Source of the DNA: CAZOGW01 sp964579415 | Lineage (GTDB): Bacteria; Actinomycetota; Acidimicrobiia; Spongiisociales; UBA5794 | DNA: 21,524 bases | Direction of reading: 5' to 3' | Assembly (NCBI GenBank): GCA_964579415.1 | Contig: CAZOGW010000044.1 | Span: 1-21,524 of the forward strand | Part shown: piece by piece, positions 7,097 through 14,445 of the stretch | How the letters are laid out: each line of letters opens with the position of its first letter | Numbering within the stretch: the stretch's first letter is position 1 | The notes under the pieces: generated by a model | The model's input: the letters and a program-made list of their open reading frames with translations, nothing else | What the model was told of the DNA's origin: nothing | The model's database searches: none | Program-made: the position numbers and the translations under genes

Positions 7097-7905
7097 CGGA
7101 GCCGCCGCGCCGGTCGGCCAGCATGTGCCTGCTCCGGGCCTCCGGTGACTCCAGCGAGGTGCTCCTTGGTCGCCGGGGCAGCGCCGCCCGCTTCATGCCC
7201 GGGGCGTGGGTCTTTCCCGGTGGGGTGGTCGACCCGGTCGACGGCAGCCCGCAGGCCTCCGCCGTCCTGGGGGAAGGCATCGGGCCGGACCATGCCCCCT
7301 GGCTCGCCGCAGGCGCCCGGGAGACCCTGGAGGAGTCGGGCATCTGGCTCACCGACCCGCCCCGGGTGGCTGGACCGGTGGGCAGGCCGGCGGGGCCTGC
7401 CGTCTATGAGGAGCTGGCCGGCGCCGGCGCCAGCCTGGCGCTGGGGGGCTTCGCCTTCCTCGCCAACTGGATCACCCCCACCATGGTGCCGGTCCGCTTC
7501 GACACCCGCTTCTACGTCGGCGAGATACCGGACGGGGTCGACGGGGCTCCCGACGGCGGCGAGATCGAGGCGTTGCGCTGGGTGCGGCCCGCCGATGCCG
7601 TCGCCGACGCCGACCGCGGCACCATGCTGATCGCCTTCCCCACCCGGCGCATCCTCCTCCAACTGGCCGGGCTGGGGAAGCCCGCCGACGCCGTCGCCCA
7701 CGCCCGGTCGCTTCCCGTGGTGCCCGTGGTGCAGCCGCGGTTCCGGGTCGATACCGACGGCTCGATCCGGGTGCTGGTACCGGGTGATCCCGGCTTCGAC
7801 GAGACCCCGGACCTGCCTCCCGACCCGGCGGCGCCGGCTATGGCGCCTCGTGCCACCGGCCTGGATGGCGAGGTCGTGCCCGAACTGGTGCGCCGTGCGG
7901 ATTGA
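7093..7905 (+). CDS. Nudix hydrolase (NUDT19-like)
   Basis: Nudix enzymes hydrolyse nucleoside diphosphates linked to another group. The 270-residue protein has a Nudix box split by an insertion. PGAWVFPGGVVDPVD (about residues 36-50) is followed about 25 residues later by ARETLEESGIWL (75-86), with the metal-binding Glu residues 77, 80 and 81. The long insertion and the RGSAARFMPGAWVFPGG opening resemble the NUDT19/CoA-pyrophosphatase-like group, but the substrate is not certain. The GTG start at 7093 overlaps the fxsA stop by 4 bases; an ATG at 7123 is an alternative and would drop ten residues. The C-terminal 50 residues are Pro/Asp-rich and probably disordered. The 3' end overlaps the next gene by 11 bases. 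Confidence 0.87.
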   Translation: MTEPPRRSASMCLLRASGDSSEVLLGRRGSAARFMPGAWVFPGGVVDPVDGSPQASAVLGEGIGPDHAPWLAAGARETLEESGIWLTDPPRVAGPVGRPAGPAVYEELAGAGASLALGGFAFLANWITPTMVPVRFDTRFYVGEIPDGVDGAPDGGEIEALRWVRPADAVADADRGTMLIAFPTRRILLQLAGLGKPADAVAHARSLPVVPVVQPRFRVDTDGSIRVLVPGDPGFDETPDLPPDPAAPAMAPRATGLDGEVVPELVRRAD

Positions 7906-8680
7906 GAGGGTCCTCGCTCCCAACCCCGGCCCGCTCACCGGGCCCGGCACCAACACCTACGTGGTGCACGATGCCGGCCGCTCCGCCGTGATCGACCCCG
8001 GGCCGGTGATCGCATCGCACCTGGTGGCCATCGGCCACGCCCTGGGTGATTCGGAACCGGTGGCCGTGCTCGTCACCCACACCCATCCCGATCACGCTCC
8101 GGCGGCCAACCCCCTGGCGGCGCGCCTGGGCGTGCCCGCCCTCGGCTTCGCCCCGGGGCCGGAGTTCCGGCCCGACGGGACCCTCGCCGACGGAGACACG
8201 GTGGATGTCGGGGGTACCTCGCTGCAGGTTGTCCACACCCCGGGCCACACCCCGGACCACATCTGCCTGCGCGCCGGGAAGATCCTCTTCACCGGTGACC
8301 ACATCATCGGCGGGTCCACGGTGATGATCGAGGACGCCGCCGCCTACATGCAGTCGCTGCACCGCCTCCGTGACCTCTCACCGGGGCGCCTCTGCCCCGG
8401 CCACGGCGAGGAGATGCCCGACGGCGCGGCCACCATCGACGCCTACATCGCCCACCGTCTGGAGAGGGAGCGGCAGGTGCTGGCCGCCGTCGCCTCCGGA
8501 GCCGGCACCGTGCGCGAAGTGGTCGATGTGGTCTACGCCGGACTGGATCAGGAACTGGTTCCTGCCGCAATCTTCCAGGTGAAAACCGTCGCCCAGAAGC
8601 TCAGTGACGAACGTCGGCTAGAGTTCCCGGGTCGCGGGGCCGGGGAGGACGCCGCGATGCGACTCGTGGAGGACGTTTGA
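7895..8680 (+). CDS. metallo-beta-lactamase-fold hydrolase (LACTB2/glyoxalase II-like)
   Basis: The 261-residue protein has the full zinc-binding set of the MBL fold: His62, His64, Asp66 and His67 in THTHPDH, His118 in HTPGHTPDH, Asp135 in LFTGDHIIGG and His170 in CPGHGEE. The C-terminal part (from about 190, HRLERERQVLAAVASGAGTV) is a winged-helix-like tail as in LACTB2-type proteins, which are hydrolases or endoribonucleases. The opening NPGPLTGPGTNTYVV is also typical. The GTG start at 7895 overlaps the Nudix gene by 11 bases, and the stop overlaps the M23 gene start (TTGA). The substrate is unknown. Confidence 0.9.
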   Translation: MRIERVLAPNPGPLTGPGTNTYVVHDAGRSAVIDPGPVIASHLVAIGHALGDSEPVAVLVTHTHPDHAPAANPLAARLGVPALGFAPGPEFRPDGTLADGDTVDVGGTSLQVVHTPGHTPDHICLRAGKILFTGDHIIGGSTVMIEDAAAYMQSLHRLRDLSPGRLCPGHGEEMPDGAATIDAYIAHRLERERQVLAAVASGAGTVREVVDVVYAGLDQELVPAAIFQVKTVAQKLSDERRLEFPGRGAGEDAAMRLVEDV

Positions 8681-9909
8681 AACGGATCACCGCATCGCTC
8701 ATCGTCGTGGGCCTGCTTCTTGTGCCTGCCTACGCCGCATCGGGCGCTCAGGAGATAACGCCGGAGGACATCGCCGCCGCCGACGCCCGCCGTCGTGCCG
8801 TGGGCGCCGAGCTCGGTGAGGCCACCGCGGCCTACGAGGAGGCCGTGTCGCGCAACACCACGCTCCTCGACCAGCTCCGTCGCGTCGCCGCCGACATCGC
8901 CGTCGCCGAGCGCATCCTCGCCGAGCTGCGTATCGAGGCCGAGAACGTGGCCCGCACCATGTACATGGAAGTGGGCGCCAGCCCCGCAGTGACGGCCCTC
9001 GACGCCGAGTCGATCAACGAGCTGCCCATCCGGGAGGGCTACCTCTCCACCGTCTCCAGGTCGGGTCAGGAGACCCTGTCCCGGCTGATGGCCCTGGAGG
9101 ATGCCTACGCCGACCAGCAGGAACTGCTGGCGTCCCTCCAGGAGGATCAGGAAGAGACGGTCGCCGAGCTCGACGAGCTGGCGGCAGGCATCGTGGAGCG
9201 GCTCGTCCAGGCCGACCAGGAGTACCAGAACATCTCGGCGGCCTACGAGGCGCAGGAGGCGGAAAAGCGGCGCAAGGCGGAGGAGGAGCGTCGCCGCCGT
9301 GAGGAGGAGGAGCGCCGCCGGGCCACCTCCACCACCACCCAGGCGCCCAACGGCGATGACGGCGATGGCGGCGATGGCGGGGGCGGCGACACCACCACGA
9401 CCCAGGCGCCCGACGATGACGGCGGCGGGGGCGGCGACGACACCACCACGACACAGCCGCCGGACAACACCACGACGACCACCGCGGCACCTCCCCCGCC
9501 ACCGCCGAAGGGCGGTAGAGCCTGCCCGGTCAAAGGCGCCGTCACCTTCACCGACACCTACGGGGCCCCCCGCTCCGGCGGTCGCCGGCATCAGGGCGTC
9601 GACATGATCGCCCAGAAGGGCACGCCCGTGGTCGCCCTCGAGGGCGGGAGCGTCAGCCTCAAGTCGAGCACGCTGGGCGGCATCACCATCTACCTGTATG
9701 GCAAGAGTGGCGACACCTTCTACTACGCCCACCTCGACGGCTACGCCTCCGGCATCGGCTCCGGGGACTCGGTGAGCGCCGGTGAGCTCATCGGCTACGT
9801 GGGCAACTCGGGCAACGCCCGCTACACGGTCTCCCACCTCCACTTCGAGTACCACCCCGGCGGCGGCGGCGCAGCGAATCCCACGCCTTTGGTCCGAGGA
9901 CTCTGCTGA
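8677..9909 (+). CDS. exported coiled-coil M23 (LytM) peptidase
   Basis: This 410-residue protein probably cuts peptidoglycan cross-bridges outside the membrane, in the manner of EnvC/NlpD-type proteins. It has a signal peptide (about 1-24, MKRITASLIVVGLLLVPAYA), a long coiled coil (about 28-215) that ends in a very basic/acidic EEERRRREEEERRR stretch, and a Thr/Gly/Asp/Pro-rich linker (about 217-283). The C-terminal M23 domain starts at about 288. Zinc ligands are intact: His305 and Asp309 in HQGVD, and His389 in HLHFEYH (His387 being the catalytic partner). The TTG start at 8677 overlaps the preceding stop and has a GTGGAGGA site just upstream, so it is coupled to the MBL gene. It is the last gene of the operon. 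Confidence 0.92.
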   Translation: MKRITASLIVVGLLLVPAYAASGAQEITPEDIAAADARRRAVGAELGEATAAYEEAVSRNTTLLDQLRRVAADIAVAERILAELRIEAENVARTMYMEVGASPAVTALDAESINELPIREGYLSTVSRSGQETLSRLMALEDAYADQQELLASLQEDQEETVAELDELAAGIVERLVQADQEYQNISAAYEAQEAEKRRKAEEERRRREEEERRRATSTTTQAPNGDDGDGGDGGGGDTTTTQAPDDDGGGGGDDTTTTQPPDNTTTTTAAPPPPPPKGGRACPVKGAVTFTDTYGAPRSGGRRHQGVDMIAQKGTPVVALEGGSVSLKSSTLGGITIYLYGKSGDTFYYAHLDGYASGIGSGDSVSAGELIGYVGNSGNARYTVSHLHFEYHPGGGGAANPTPLVRGLC

Positions 9910-9937
9910 CGGGCGCAATGCCCCTCTGACGCGGGGA

Positions 9938-9980
9938 GGTACTTGGTACTTAGTACTTAGTACTCGGTATTCGGTAGTAC
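9938..9980. repeat. heptad tandem repeat C (TACTTGG type)
   Basis: Six 7-base units drift from GGTACTT through AGTACTT and AGTACTC to GGTATTC and GGTAGTA. The array lies between the convergent M23 and OsmC genes. Its left flank GCGGGGA is the same as that of element H at 15583. Confidence 0.88.
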
Positions 9981-10020
9981 GCATGGCGCTATTCGATTGC
10001 AGGCCCGCGCCCTGGGTCGC

Positions 10021-10048
10021 CAAGTACCAAGTACCAAGTACCAAGTAC
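10021..10048. repeat. heptad tandem repeat D (CAAGTAC)
   Basis: Four perfect CAAGTAC units are the reverse complement of array C's unit, about 40 bases away. C and D together form a long interrupted inverted repeat between convergent genes and could serve as a two-way terminator. Confidence 0.9.
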
Positions 10049-10058
10049 TCCCTCTCCA

Positions 10059-10484
10059 CTACTCCACATTCACCGACACAGGCGTGGCCATCTCCAGCGT
10101 CCTCGACACGGTGCACAGCCGATCGTGAGACTGGCTGACGGCGCGGGGGAGCATCTTGCGGGCCTCGTCGCCGTCTTCGCCTTCGGGGAAGCGGATGCGG
10201 AAGACCAGCTCGATGTCGGCGAGGTGGTTGCCGTTCCCGTCGCGCACCTTGTGCGCCGTCGCTTCGGCGGCGAAGCTCTCCGGCTCGGAGCGGCGGCTGG
10301 TGATGTGGTCGACGTCGGCGCCGGAGCACCCCGCCAGCGCAGTGAGCAGCAACTCCACCGACGAGAACGACGTGCCGTCCCCTCCCGCTCCGAACTCCAG
10401 CGTGCCCCCTCGCACATTGGTGGCCCGGTAGCGCCCCAGGTCCAACCTCTCGATCGTGACAGACCGCAACGTCTCACTGTCCAA
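10059..10484 (-). CDS. OsmC-family protein
   Basis: OsmC/Ohr-family proteins are thiol peroxidases that detoxify organic hydroperoxides, although some members have other roles. The 141-residue protein carries both catalytic cysteines: Cys53 in ELLLTALAGCSGADV and Cys124 in DRLCTVSRTL. A TTG start at 10484 is chosen because GAGGAGGA lies 7 bases upstream, and the family length and N-terminal strand fit. It follows the Mrp gene by 48 bases, a spacer that contains a small heptad repeat, and may be co-transcribed with it. Confidence 0.9.
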   Translation of the reverse strand: MDSETLRSVTIERLDLGRYRATNVRGGTLEFGAGGDGTSFSSVELLLTALAGCSGADVDHITSRRSEPESFAAEATAHKVRDGNGNHLADIELVFRIRFPEGEDGDEARKMLPRAVSQSHDRLCTVSRTLEMATPVSVNVE

Positions 10485-10507
10485 CAGGTGCTCCTCCTCG
10501 GGGTTCC

Positions 10508-10528
10508 ATACCAGGTACCAAGTACGTG
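10508..10528. repeat. short heptad repeat E (GTACCAA type)
   Basis: Three 7-base blocks (ATACCAG, GTACCAA, GTACGTG) occupy the 48-base spacer between the Mrp and OsmC genes. Confidence 0.65.
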
Positions 10529-10532
10529 GGCA

Positions 10533-11681
10533 TCAACCTACCTGGGAGAGTCGCTCCAACTGGTCGGCGAGAAGAGTGATCCGCGAGGTGCACGTCTCGT
10601 CGGCAGCGGGCGGTACCAGGTCGGTGAGATGCTTGGCGATGTCCGAAATAGCCTGCGCCGCCGGCGAGTCCGGCTGCGCCCGCACCACGGGGCGGCCATC
10701 GTCTCCACCGCTGACGACCTGGGGGTCGAGCGGCACCTTGCCCAGCAGAGGGACACCGAGGTCGTCGGCGAGGGCTTGGCCGCCGCCCTCTCCGAACAGG
10801 GCGTAATGGCGTCCCTCCTCGGTGGTGAACCCGGACATGTTCTCGATGACGCCGACGACCGGCATGAAGGATCGGCGCGCCATGTCGGCCACCCGGGCCG
10901 CCACTTTCTGGGCGGCCTGCTGCGGTGTCGTCACCACCACCATCTCGGCCTGCGGCAGCAGCCGGGACAGAGCCATCTGGATGTCGCCGGTGCCCGGCGG
11001 CATGTCCAGCACCAGGTAACCCAGGTCGGCCGGCCAGGCGACGTCGTGGAGGAACTGCTCCAGTGCCTTGGACAGCATGAGGCCGCGCCACATCAGTGCG
11101 GTCTGCTCGTCCTCGACGATGAGCCCGGTGGATACGACGTGGATGCCTCCGGCGACGGCCGGGATGATCCTGCGATCGTCCCCGGCCGACAACTTCACGT
11201 CGAGGGCACCCAGCATGCGCGGTGCAGAGAAGCCCCAGATGTCGGCGTCGAGCAGGCCCACCTGATGACCCTGATCGGCGATGGCCAGCGCCAGGTTCAC
11301 CGACAATGAAGACTTGCCGACGCCGCCCTTGCCGCTGCTCACCGCGATGACCCTGGTCAGCGGGCTCACCTGGGTGGTGATGGCGGTGTCCCGGGCGTGG
11401 CGCCGGGCACGCTCCATGAGGGCGGAGCGCTCGGCACTGGTCATCACGGCGATCCGGACGTCGACGGAGTCGACATCGGGCATGGCGCCCACCTTGCGGA
11501 CCACATCGTTCTCGATCTGGTCCCGCATCGGGCAGGCGGCGATGGTGAGGGCGATCCGCACGGTGACATGACCCCCGTCGACGGATACCCCTTTGACCAT
11601 GCCCAGCTCGACGATGTCCGTACCCAGCTCGGGATCGATCACACCGCGGAGGGCGGACTCGATGGCGGAGATGTCAGGCAC
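10533..11681 (-). CDS. Mrp/ApbC-type P-loop ATPase, Fe-S cluster carrier
   Basis: Mrp proteins bind and pass on Fe-S clusters in an ATP-dependent way. The 382-residue protein has an N-terminal MIP18/DUF59 domain (about 1-95, DPELGTDIVELGMV), then the deviant Walker A GKGGVGKSS (117-125), LLDADIWGFSAPRMLG and LVLDMPPGTGD. The CxxC motif that many Mrp proteins carry after ENMSGF is absent here (ENMSGFTTEEGRHYALFGEGGG read in two parts). Cys50 in TIAACPM remains in the N-terminal domain. The start is taken as GTG at 11681 because TACAAT ends 6 bases upstream, which suggests a leaderless message; GTG at 11687 is the alternative. It is divergent from the A-type carrier gene, consistent with shared Fe-S work. 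Confidence 0.92.
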   Translation of the reverse strand: MPDISAIESALRGVIDPELGTDIVELGMVKGVSVDGGHVTVRIALTIAACPMRDQIENDVVRKVGAMPDVDSVDVRIAVMTSAERSALMERARRHARDTAITTQVSPLTRVIAVSSGKGGVGKSSLSVNLALAIADQGHQVGLLDADIWGFSAPRMLGALDVKLSAGDDRRIIPAVAGGIHVVSTGLIVEDEQTALMWRGLMLSKALEQFLHDVAWPADLGYLVLDMPPGTGDIQMALSRLLPQAEMVVVTTPQQAAQKVAARVADMARRSFMPVVGVIENMSGFTTEEGRHYALFGEGGGQALADDLGVPLLGKVPLDPQVVSGGDDGRPVVRAQPDSPAAQAISDIAKHLTDLVPPAADETCTSRITLLADQLERLSQVG

Positions 11682-11687
11682 GACCAC

Positions 11688-11693
11688 ATTGTA
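11688..11693 (-). promoter_or_regulatory. -10 hexamer of a probable leaderless promoter (mrp)
   Basis: On the minus strand TACAAT is followed by 6 bases and then the GTG start at 11681, where transcription would be expected to begin. Confidence 0.5.
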
Positions 11694-11769
11694 CGCCCGG
11701 GGCGGATCCTTCCCGGACTGTCCCGGACGGCAGGGCCACCCAGGTGGCGGGACCGGCAAGGTCTTCGAC

Positions 11770-11790
11770 CGAATACCGAATACTGAATTG
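11770..11790. repeat. short heptad repeat F (CGAATAC)
   Basis: Two perfect CGAATAC units and one degenerate TGAATTG lie in the 218-base divergent region between mrp and the A-type carrier gene. Confidence 0.65.
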
Positions 11791-11861
11791 CTGGTGACCC
11801 AACACCTGCTTGCGGAGGCAGAAGTTTCGCCTTCCGGCAGTTCGGCGCCCCACCCGCCCCT

Positions 11862-11892
11862 ATAATCCCTCCACGAGACAGCCACCAGGAGG
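11862..11892 (+). promoter_or_regulatory. -10 element and ribosome site of the A-type carrier gene
   Basis: A perfect TATAAT (11862-11867) predicts a start near 11874. AGGAGG at 11887-11892 lies 7 bases before the GTG at 11900. No convincing -35 is seen. Confidence 0.6.
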
Positions 11893-11899
11893 CCCCGGC

Positions 11900-12265
11900 G
11901 TGATCACCAACGAAGCCCTCGAAGAGGCCGGTACGACGGTCACTCCCGTCATGCTCACCGAGACTGCCGCCGCCAAGGTCATGCAGCTCCTCGAGGCCGA
12001 CGGCGACACCACGCTGGCGTTGCGTCTCTCCGTGCGACCCGGTGGGTGTTCCGGCTTCTCCTACGACATGTTCTTCGACGCCGAGACCGACGACACCGAC
12101 TTCATCACCGAGACGGACGGGGTGAAGCTGGTCGTAGACGCCGAGTCCACCTCGATGCTCTCCGGCGCCACCATCGACTACAAGGACGGCCTGCAGGGGG
12201 CCGGGTTTGCCATCAACAACCCGAACCAGACCCGCTCCTGCGGCTGCGGCCAGAGCTTCTGCTGA
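11900..12265 (+). CDS. erpA: A-type iron-sulfur carrier (ErpA/IscA/HesB family)
   Basis: A-type carriers receive Fe-S clusters and insert them into target enzymes. The 121-residue protein has the three cluster cysteines: the first in RPGGCSGFSYDMFF (near residue 51), and two in the C-terminal SCGCGQSFC. The central EADGDTTLALRLSV and LSGATIDYKDGLQGAGFAINNPN (two segments) are typical of the family. The GTG start is set by the ribosome site AGGAGG 7 bases upstream. It is the first gene of a group with ridA (16 bases downstream) and the ALDH7 gene, and is divergent from mrp. Confidence 0.93.
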   Translation: MITNEALEEAGTTVTPVMLTETAAAKVMQLLEADGDTTLALRLSVRPGGCSGFSYDMFFDAETDDTDFITETDGVKLVVDAESTSMLSGATIDYKDGLQGAGFAINNPNQTRSCGCGQSFC

Positions 12266-12281
12266 GCCGGCCCGCCTGACC

Positions 12282-12665
12282 ATGCCGAAGCGGATCCTCC
12301 CCCTCACCTCGGCCCCCGCGCCGCTCGGCCCGTATTCGGTTGCCACCGAGGCTGCCGGCCTGGTGTTCTTCGCCGGCCAGGGCGGTATCGACCCCGAGAC
12401 CGGCCAGGTCGTCTCCTCCGACGTCGCCGAGCAGACCCACCAGACGATGCGCAACATCGGGGCCATGCTCAACGAGCTCGGCCTCACCTACGCCGACATC
12501 GTCAAGACCACGATCTTCCTCGCCGACATCGGGGAGTTCGCCGCGATGAACGCCGTCTATGCAGAGTACGTCGGGGACTCCAAGCCCGCCCGCACCACCG
12601 TCCAGGCCGGCGCCCTGCCGGGCAACGGGCTGCGGGTCGAGATCGACATCATCGCCGCTCGCTGA
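12282..12665 (+). CDS. ridA: RidA-family enamine/imine deaminase
   Basis: RidA proteins hydrolyse reactive enamine and imine intermediates made by PLP enzymes, protecting other enzymes from damage. The 127-residue protein has the family features APLGPYSVATEA near the N terminus and the signature PARTTVQAGALP followed by LRVEIDIIAA. The signature contains the active-site Arg, and the Glu of VEID is also conserved. The length is normal. No strong ribosome site is visible, which fits translation from the upstream message 16 bases after erpA. The ALDH7 gene follows by 24 bases. Confidence 0.93.
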   Translation: MPKRILPLTSAPAPLGPYSVATEAAGLVFFAGQGGIDPETGQVVSSDVAEQTHQTMRNIGAMLNELGLTYADIVKTTIFLADIGEFAAMNAVYAEYVGDSKPARTTVQAGALPGNGLRVEIDIIAAR

Positions 12666-12689
12666 GCCGGCCCGACGAAAGGCCGTGAC

Positions 12690-14209
12690 GTGAACCGTGA
12701 CGCCATCCTCTCCGCCCTCGGCATCCACGCCCACGGATCGGGCGTCAACCGCGGAGCCTACGCCGCCGGCTGGATCGACACCACCGGCGCCGAGCTGACC
12801 AGCTACAACCCCGCCGACGGCGAGCCCATCGCCACCGTCGCCCAGGCCACCGCAGACGAGTACCAGCAGGTGGTCGCCTCCGCCGAGGAGGCCTTTGCCG
12901 CCTGGCGGGTACTGCCGCCCCCGGCACGGGGCGAGTACGTGCGCCGCATCGGCAACGCCCTCAGGGAGAGCAAGGAGCCGCTGGGCGCCCTGGTCAGCCT
13001 CGAGGTGGGGAAGATCCGGCCCGAGGGCGAGGGTGAGGTCCAGGAGATGATCGACATCGGCGACTTCGCCGTCGGCCTCTCCCGCCAGCTCTACGGCCTC
13101 ACCATGGCCTCGGAGCGGCCCCGGCACCGCATGTACGAGCAGTGGCACCCGCTGGGGACGGTGGGCGTCATCACCGCCTTCAACTTCCCGGTGGCGGTTT
13201 GGAGCTGGAACAGCCTGGTCGCCGCCGTGTGCGGCGACGCCAACATCTGGAAGCCGTCGCTGCAGGCACCGCTGACCGCGCTGGCGGTCACCAACATATG
13301 TCACCAGGTGATGGCCGGGACCGGCTACGAGGGGGTCTTCAACCTCGTCATCGGACCCGACGACGTAGTGGGCAGCGCCATGCTCGCCGACCGGCGCCTC
13401 CCCTTGATCTCGGCGACCGGATCGACCCGCATGGGCGAGATCGTGGGTACCGCCGTCGCCGCCAGGCTGGGACGCTCGCTCCTCGAGCTGGGCGGCAACA
13501 ACGCCATCATCGTCATGGACGACGCCGATCCCGACCTGGCGACCCGCGCCGCCCTGTTCGCCGCGGTGGGTACGGCGGGGCAGCGCTGCACCACGCTGCG
13601 GCNNNNNNNNNNGGCATCGCCGACGTCCTCGCCAAGCGCCTCGTCGAGGCCTACGCCCAGGTCCCCATCGGGGACCCTCTCGCCGAGGGCACCCTGATGG
13701 GCCCGCTGATCAGCAGCACTGCGGTCGACAACATGCTCGCCGCGGTGGCCACCGCACAGGAGCAGGGCGGCGAGGTGCTCACCGGGGGCAATGCAATCGA
13801 CGGGCCGGGGAACTTCGTGGAGCCCACCATCATCCGCATCCCCGCCGACGCACCCATCGTCCAGGAGGAGACCTTCGCCCCCATCCTCTACCTCGTCGAG
13901 GTGGACACCTTCGAGGAGGCGCTGGCCGCCAACAACGGTGTGCCCCAGGGGCTCTCGTCGGCGATCTTCACCGATTCGCTCAGGTACGGCGAGCGGTTCC
14001 TCTCGTCCGCCGGTTCGGACTGCGGGATCGCCAACGTCAACATCGGGACCTCGGGCGCCGAGATCGGTGGCGCCTTCGGAGGCGAGAAGGCCACCGGCGG
14101 CGGCCGCGAGGCCGGCTCCGACTCCTGGAAGGCCTACATGCGCCGCCAGACGGTGACCATCAACTGGAGCGACGAACTGCCGCTGGCGCAAGGCATCGAG
14201 TTCGGATGA
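12690..14209 (+). CDS. ALDH7-family aldehyde dehydrogenase, split by an assembly gap
   Basis: ALDH7 members (antiquitin, AmaB/PcD) oxidise alpha-aminoadipate semialdehyde in lysine breakdown or other semialdehydes. The N-terminal part (304 residues before the gap) has Asn165 in ITAFNFPVAVW, Glu267 in LLELGGNNAI and the catalytic Cys300 in GQRCTT. The C-terminal part (GIADVLAKRLVEAY to QGIEFG) lies in a different frame and has EETFAPILYLVE and the ALDH7-like ending NIGTSGAEIGGAFGGEKATGGG (two segments). The frame change coincides with the 10 Ns at 13603-13612, so it is an artefact of gap length and not a mutation. The start is GTG at 12690. Some substrate ambiguity remains, but the ALDH7 features are strong. 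Confidence 0.9.
13603..13612. other. assembly gap (10 N) inside the ALDH7 gene
   Basis: Ten Ns separate codons of the two halves of the ALDH7 gene and put them out of frame. The missing length must be 2 more than a multiple of 3. Alignment from memory to ALDH7 proteins (GQRCTTxRRLFxHES) suggests about 17 bases. Confidence 0.97.
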
Positions 14210-14211
14210 GA

Positions 14212-14257
14212 ACGTACTACGTACTACGTACGACGTGGTACGTCGTACGCGGTACGG
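14212..14257. repeat. heptad tandem repeat G (ACGTACT drifting to ACGCGGT)
   Basis: Six successive 7-base units begin ACGTACT, ACGTACT, ACGTACG, ACGTGGT, ACGTCGT, ACGCGGT, then a partial ACGG. The ACG frame is kept while the other bases drift. The array lies just after the ALDH7 stop and upstream of the riboswitch promoter. Confidence 0.88.
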
Positions 14258-14264
14258 CCGGTGC

Positions 14265-14295
14265 GGGACATCGGCGTCCCGACGCTGGGTAGAGT
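14265..14295 (+). promoter_or_regulatory. promoter of the riboswitch-citrate synthase transcript
   Basis: TAGAGT at 14290-14295 serves as a -10 and predicts a start at about 14302, exactly the 5' edge of the aptamer. A weak GGGACA at 14265-14270 is 19 bases upstream. Confidence 0.5.
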
Positions 14296-14301
14296 GGCGC
14301 C

Positions 14302-14430
14302 AATCGCCGAGCTCGGCAGGAGGCCGAGACGGGGGAACCAATGCCGCAAGGCACGGGGCGAATCCCGGCAGGAATGCCGGGTAGGGCGGCTTTCCGGCCC
14401 GAGCCCGTCAGCTAACCCCGTAGGCGCCCG
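14302..14430 (+). promoter_or_regulatory. c-di-AMP riboswitch (ydaO/yuaA leader class)
   Basis: This leader matches the conserved core of the ydaO/yuaA class, which binds cyclic di-AMP and usually turns expression off. Seen in order: closing stem CGCC (14305-14308) with GGCG (14423-14426); hairpin CTCGGC/GCCGAG (14312-14317, 14323-14328); CGGGGGAACC (14330-14339); small GCC-GCAA-GGC hairpin (14343-14352); GGGGCGAATCC (14355-14365); hairpin CCCGGC/GCCGGG; GGTAGGGC (14380-14387); and the hallmark CCCGTCAGCTAACCCCGTAG (14404-14423). The aptamer ends about 15 bases before the citrate synthase ATG. The ribosome site GGAAAGG (14431-14437) adjoins the closing stem, so control at translation is plausible. 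No terminator with a U-run is seen. Confidence 0.93.
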
Positions 14431-14445
14431 GGAAAGGTTCCGACG

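Noticed and set aside
8548..10329. 593-codon minus-strand open frame
   Set aside because: It runs through MBL and M23 coding sequence and through the heptad arrays; no recognisable domain.
13603..13612. Frameshifted pseudogene in the aldehyde dehydrogenase
   Set aside because: The frame change falls exactly at the Ns, and both halves are well conserved, so a gap-size artefact is far more likely.
12213..14341. Two long minus-strand open frames opposite ridA and ALDH7
   Set aside because: Antisense shadows of genes with intact catalytic motifs; no ribosome site or family similarity.
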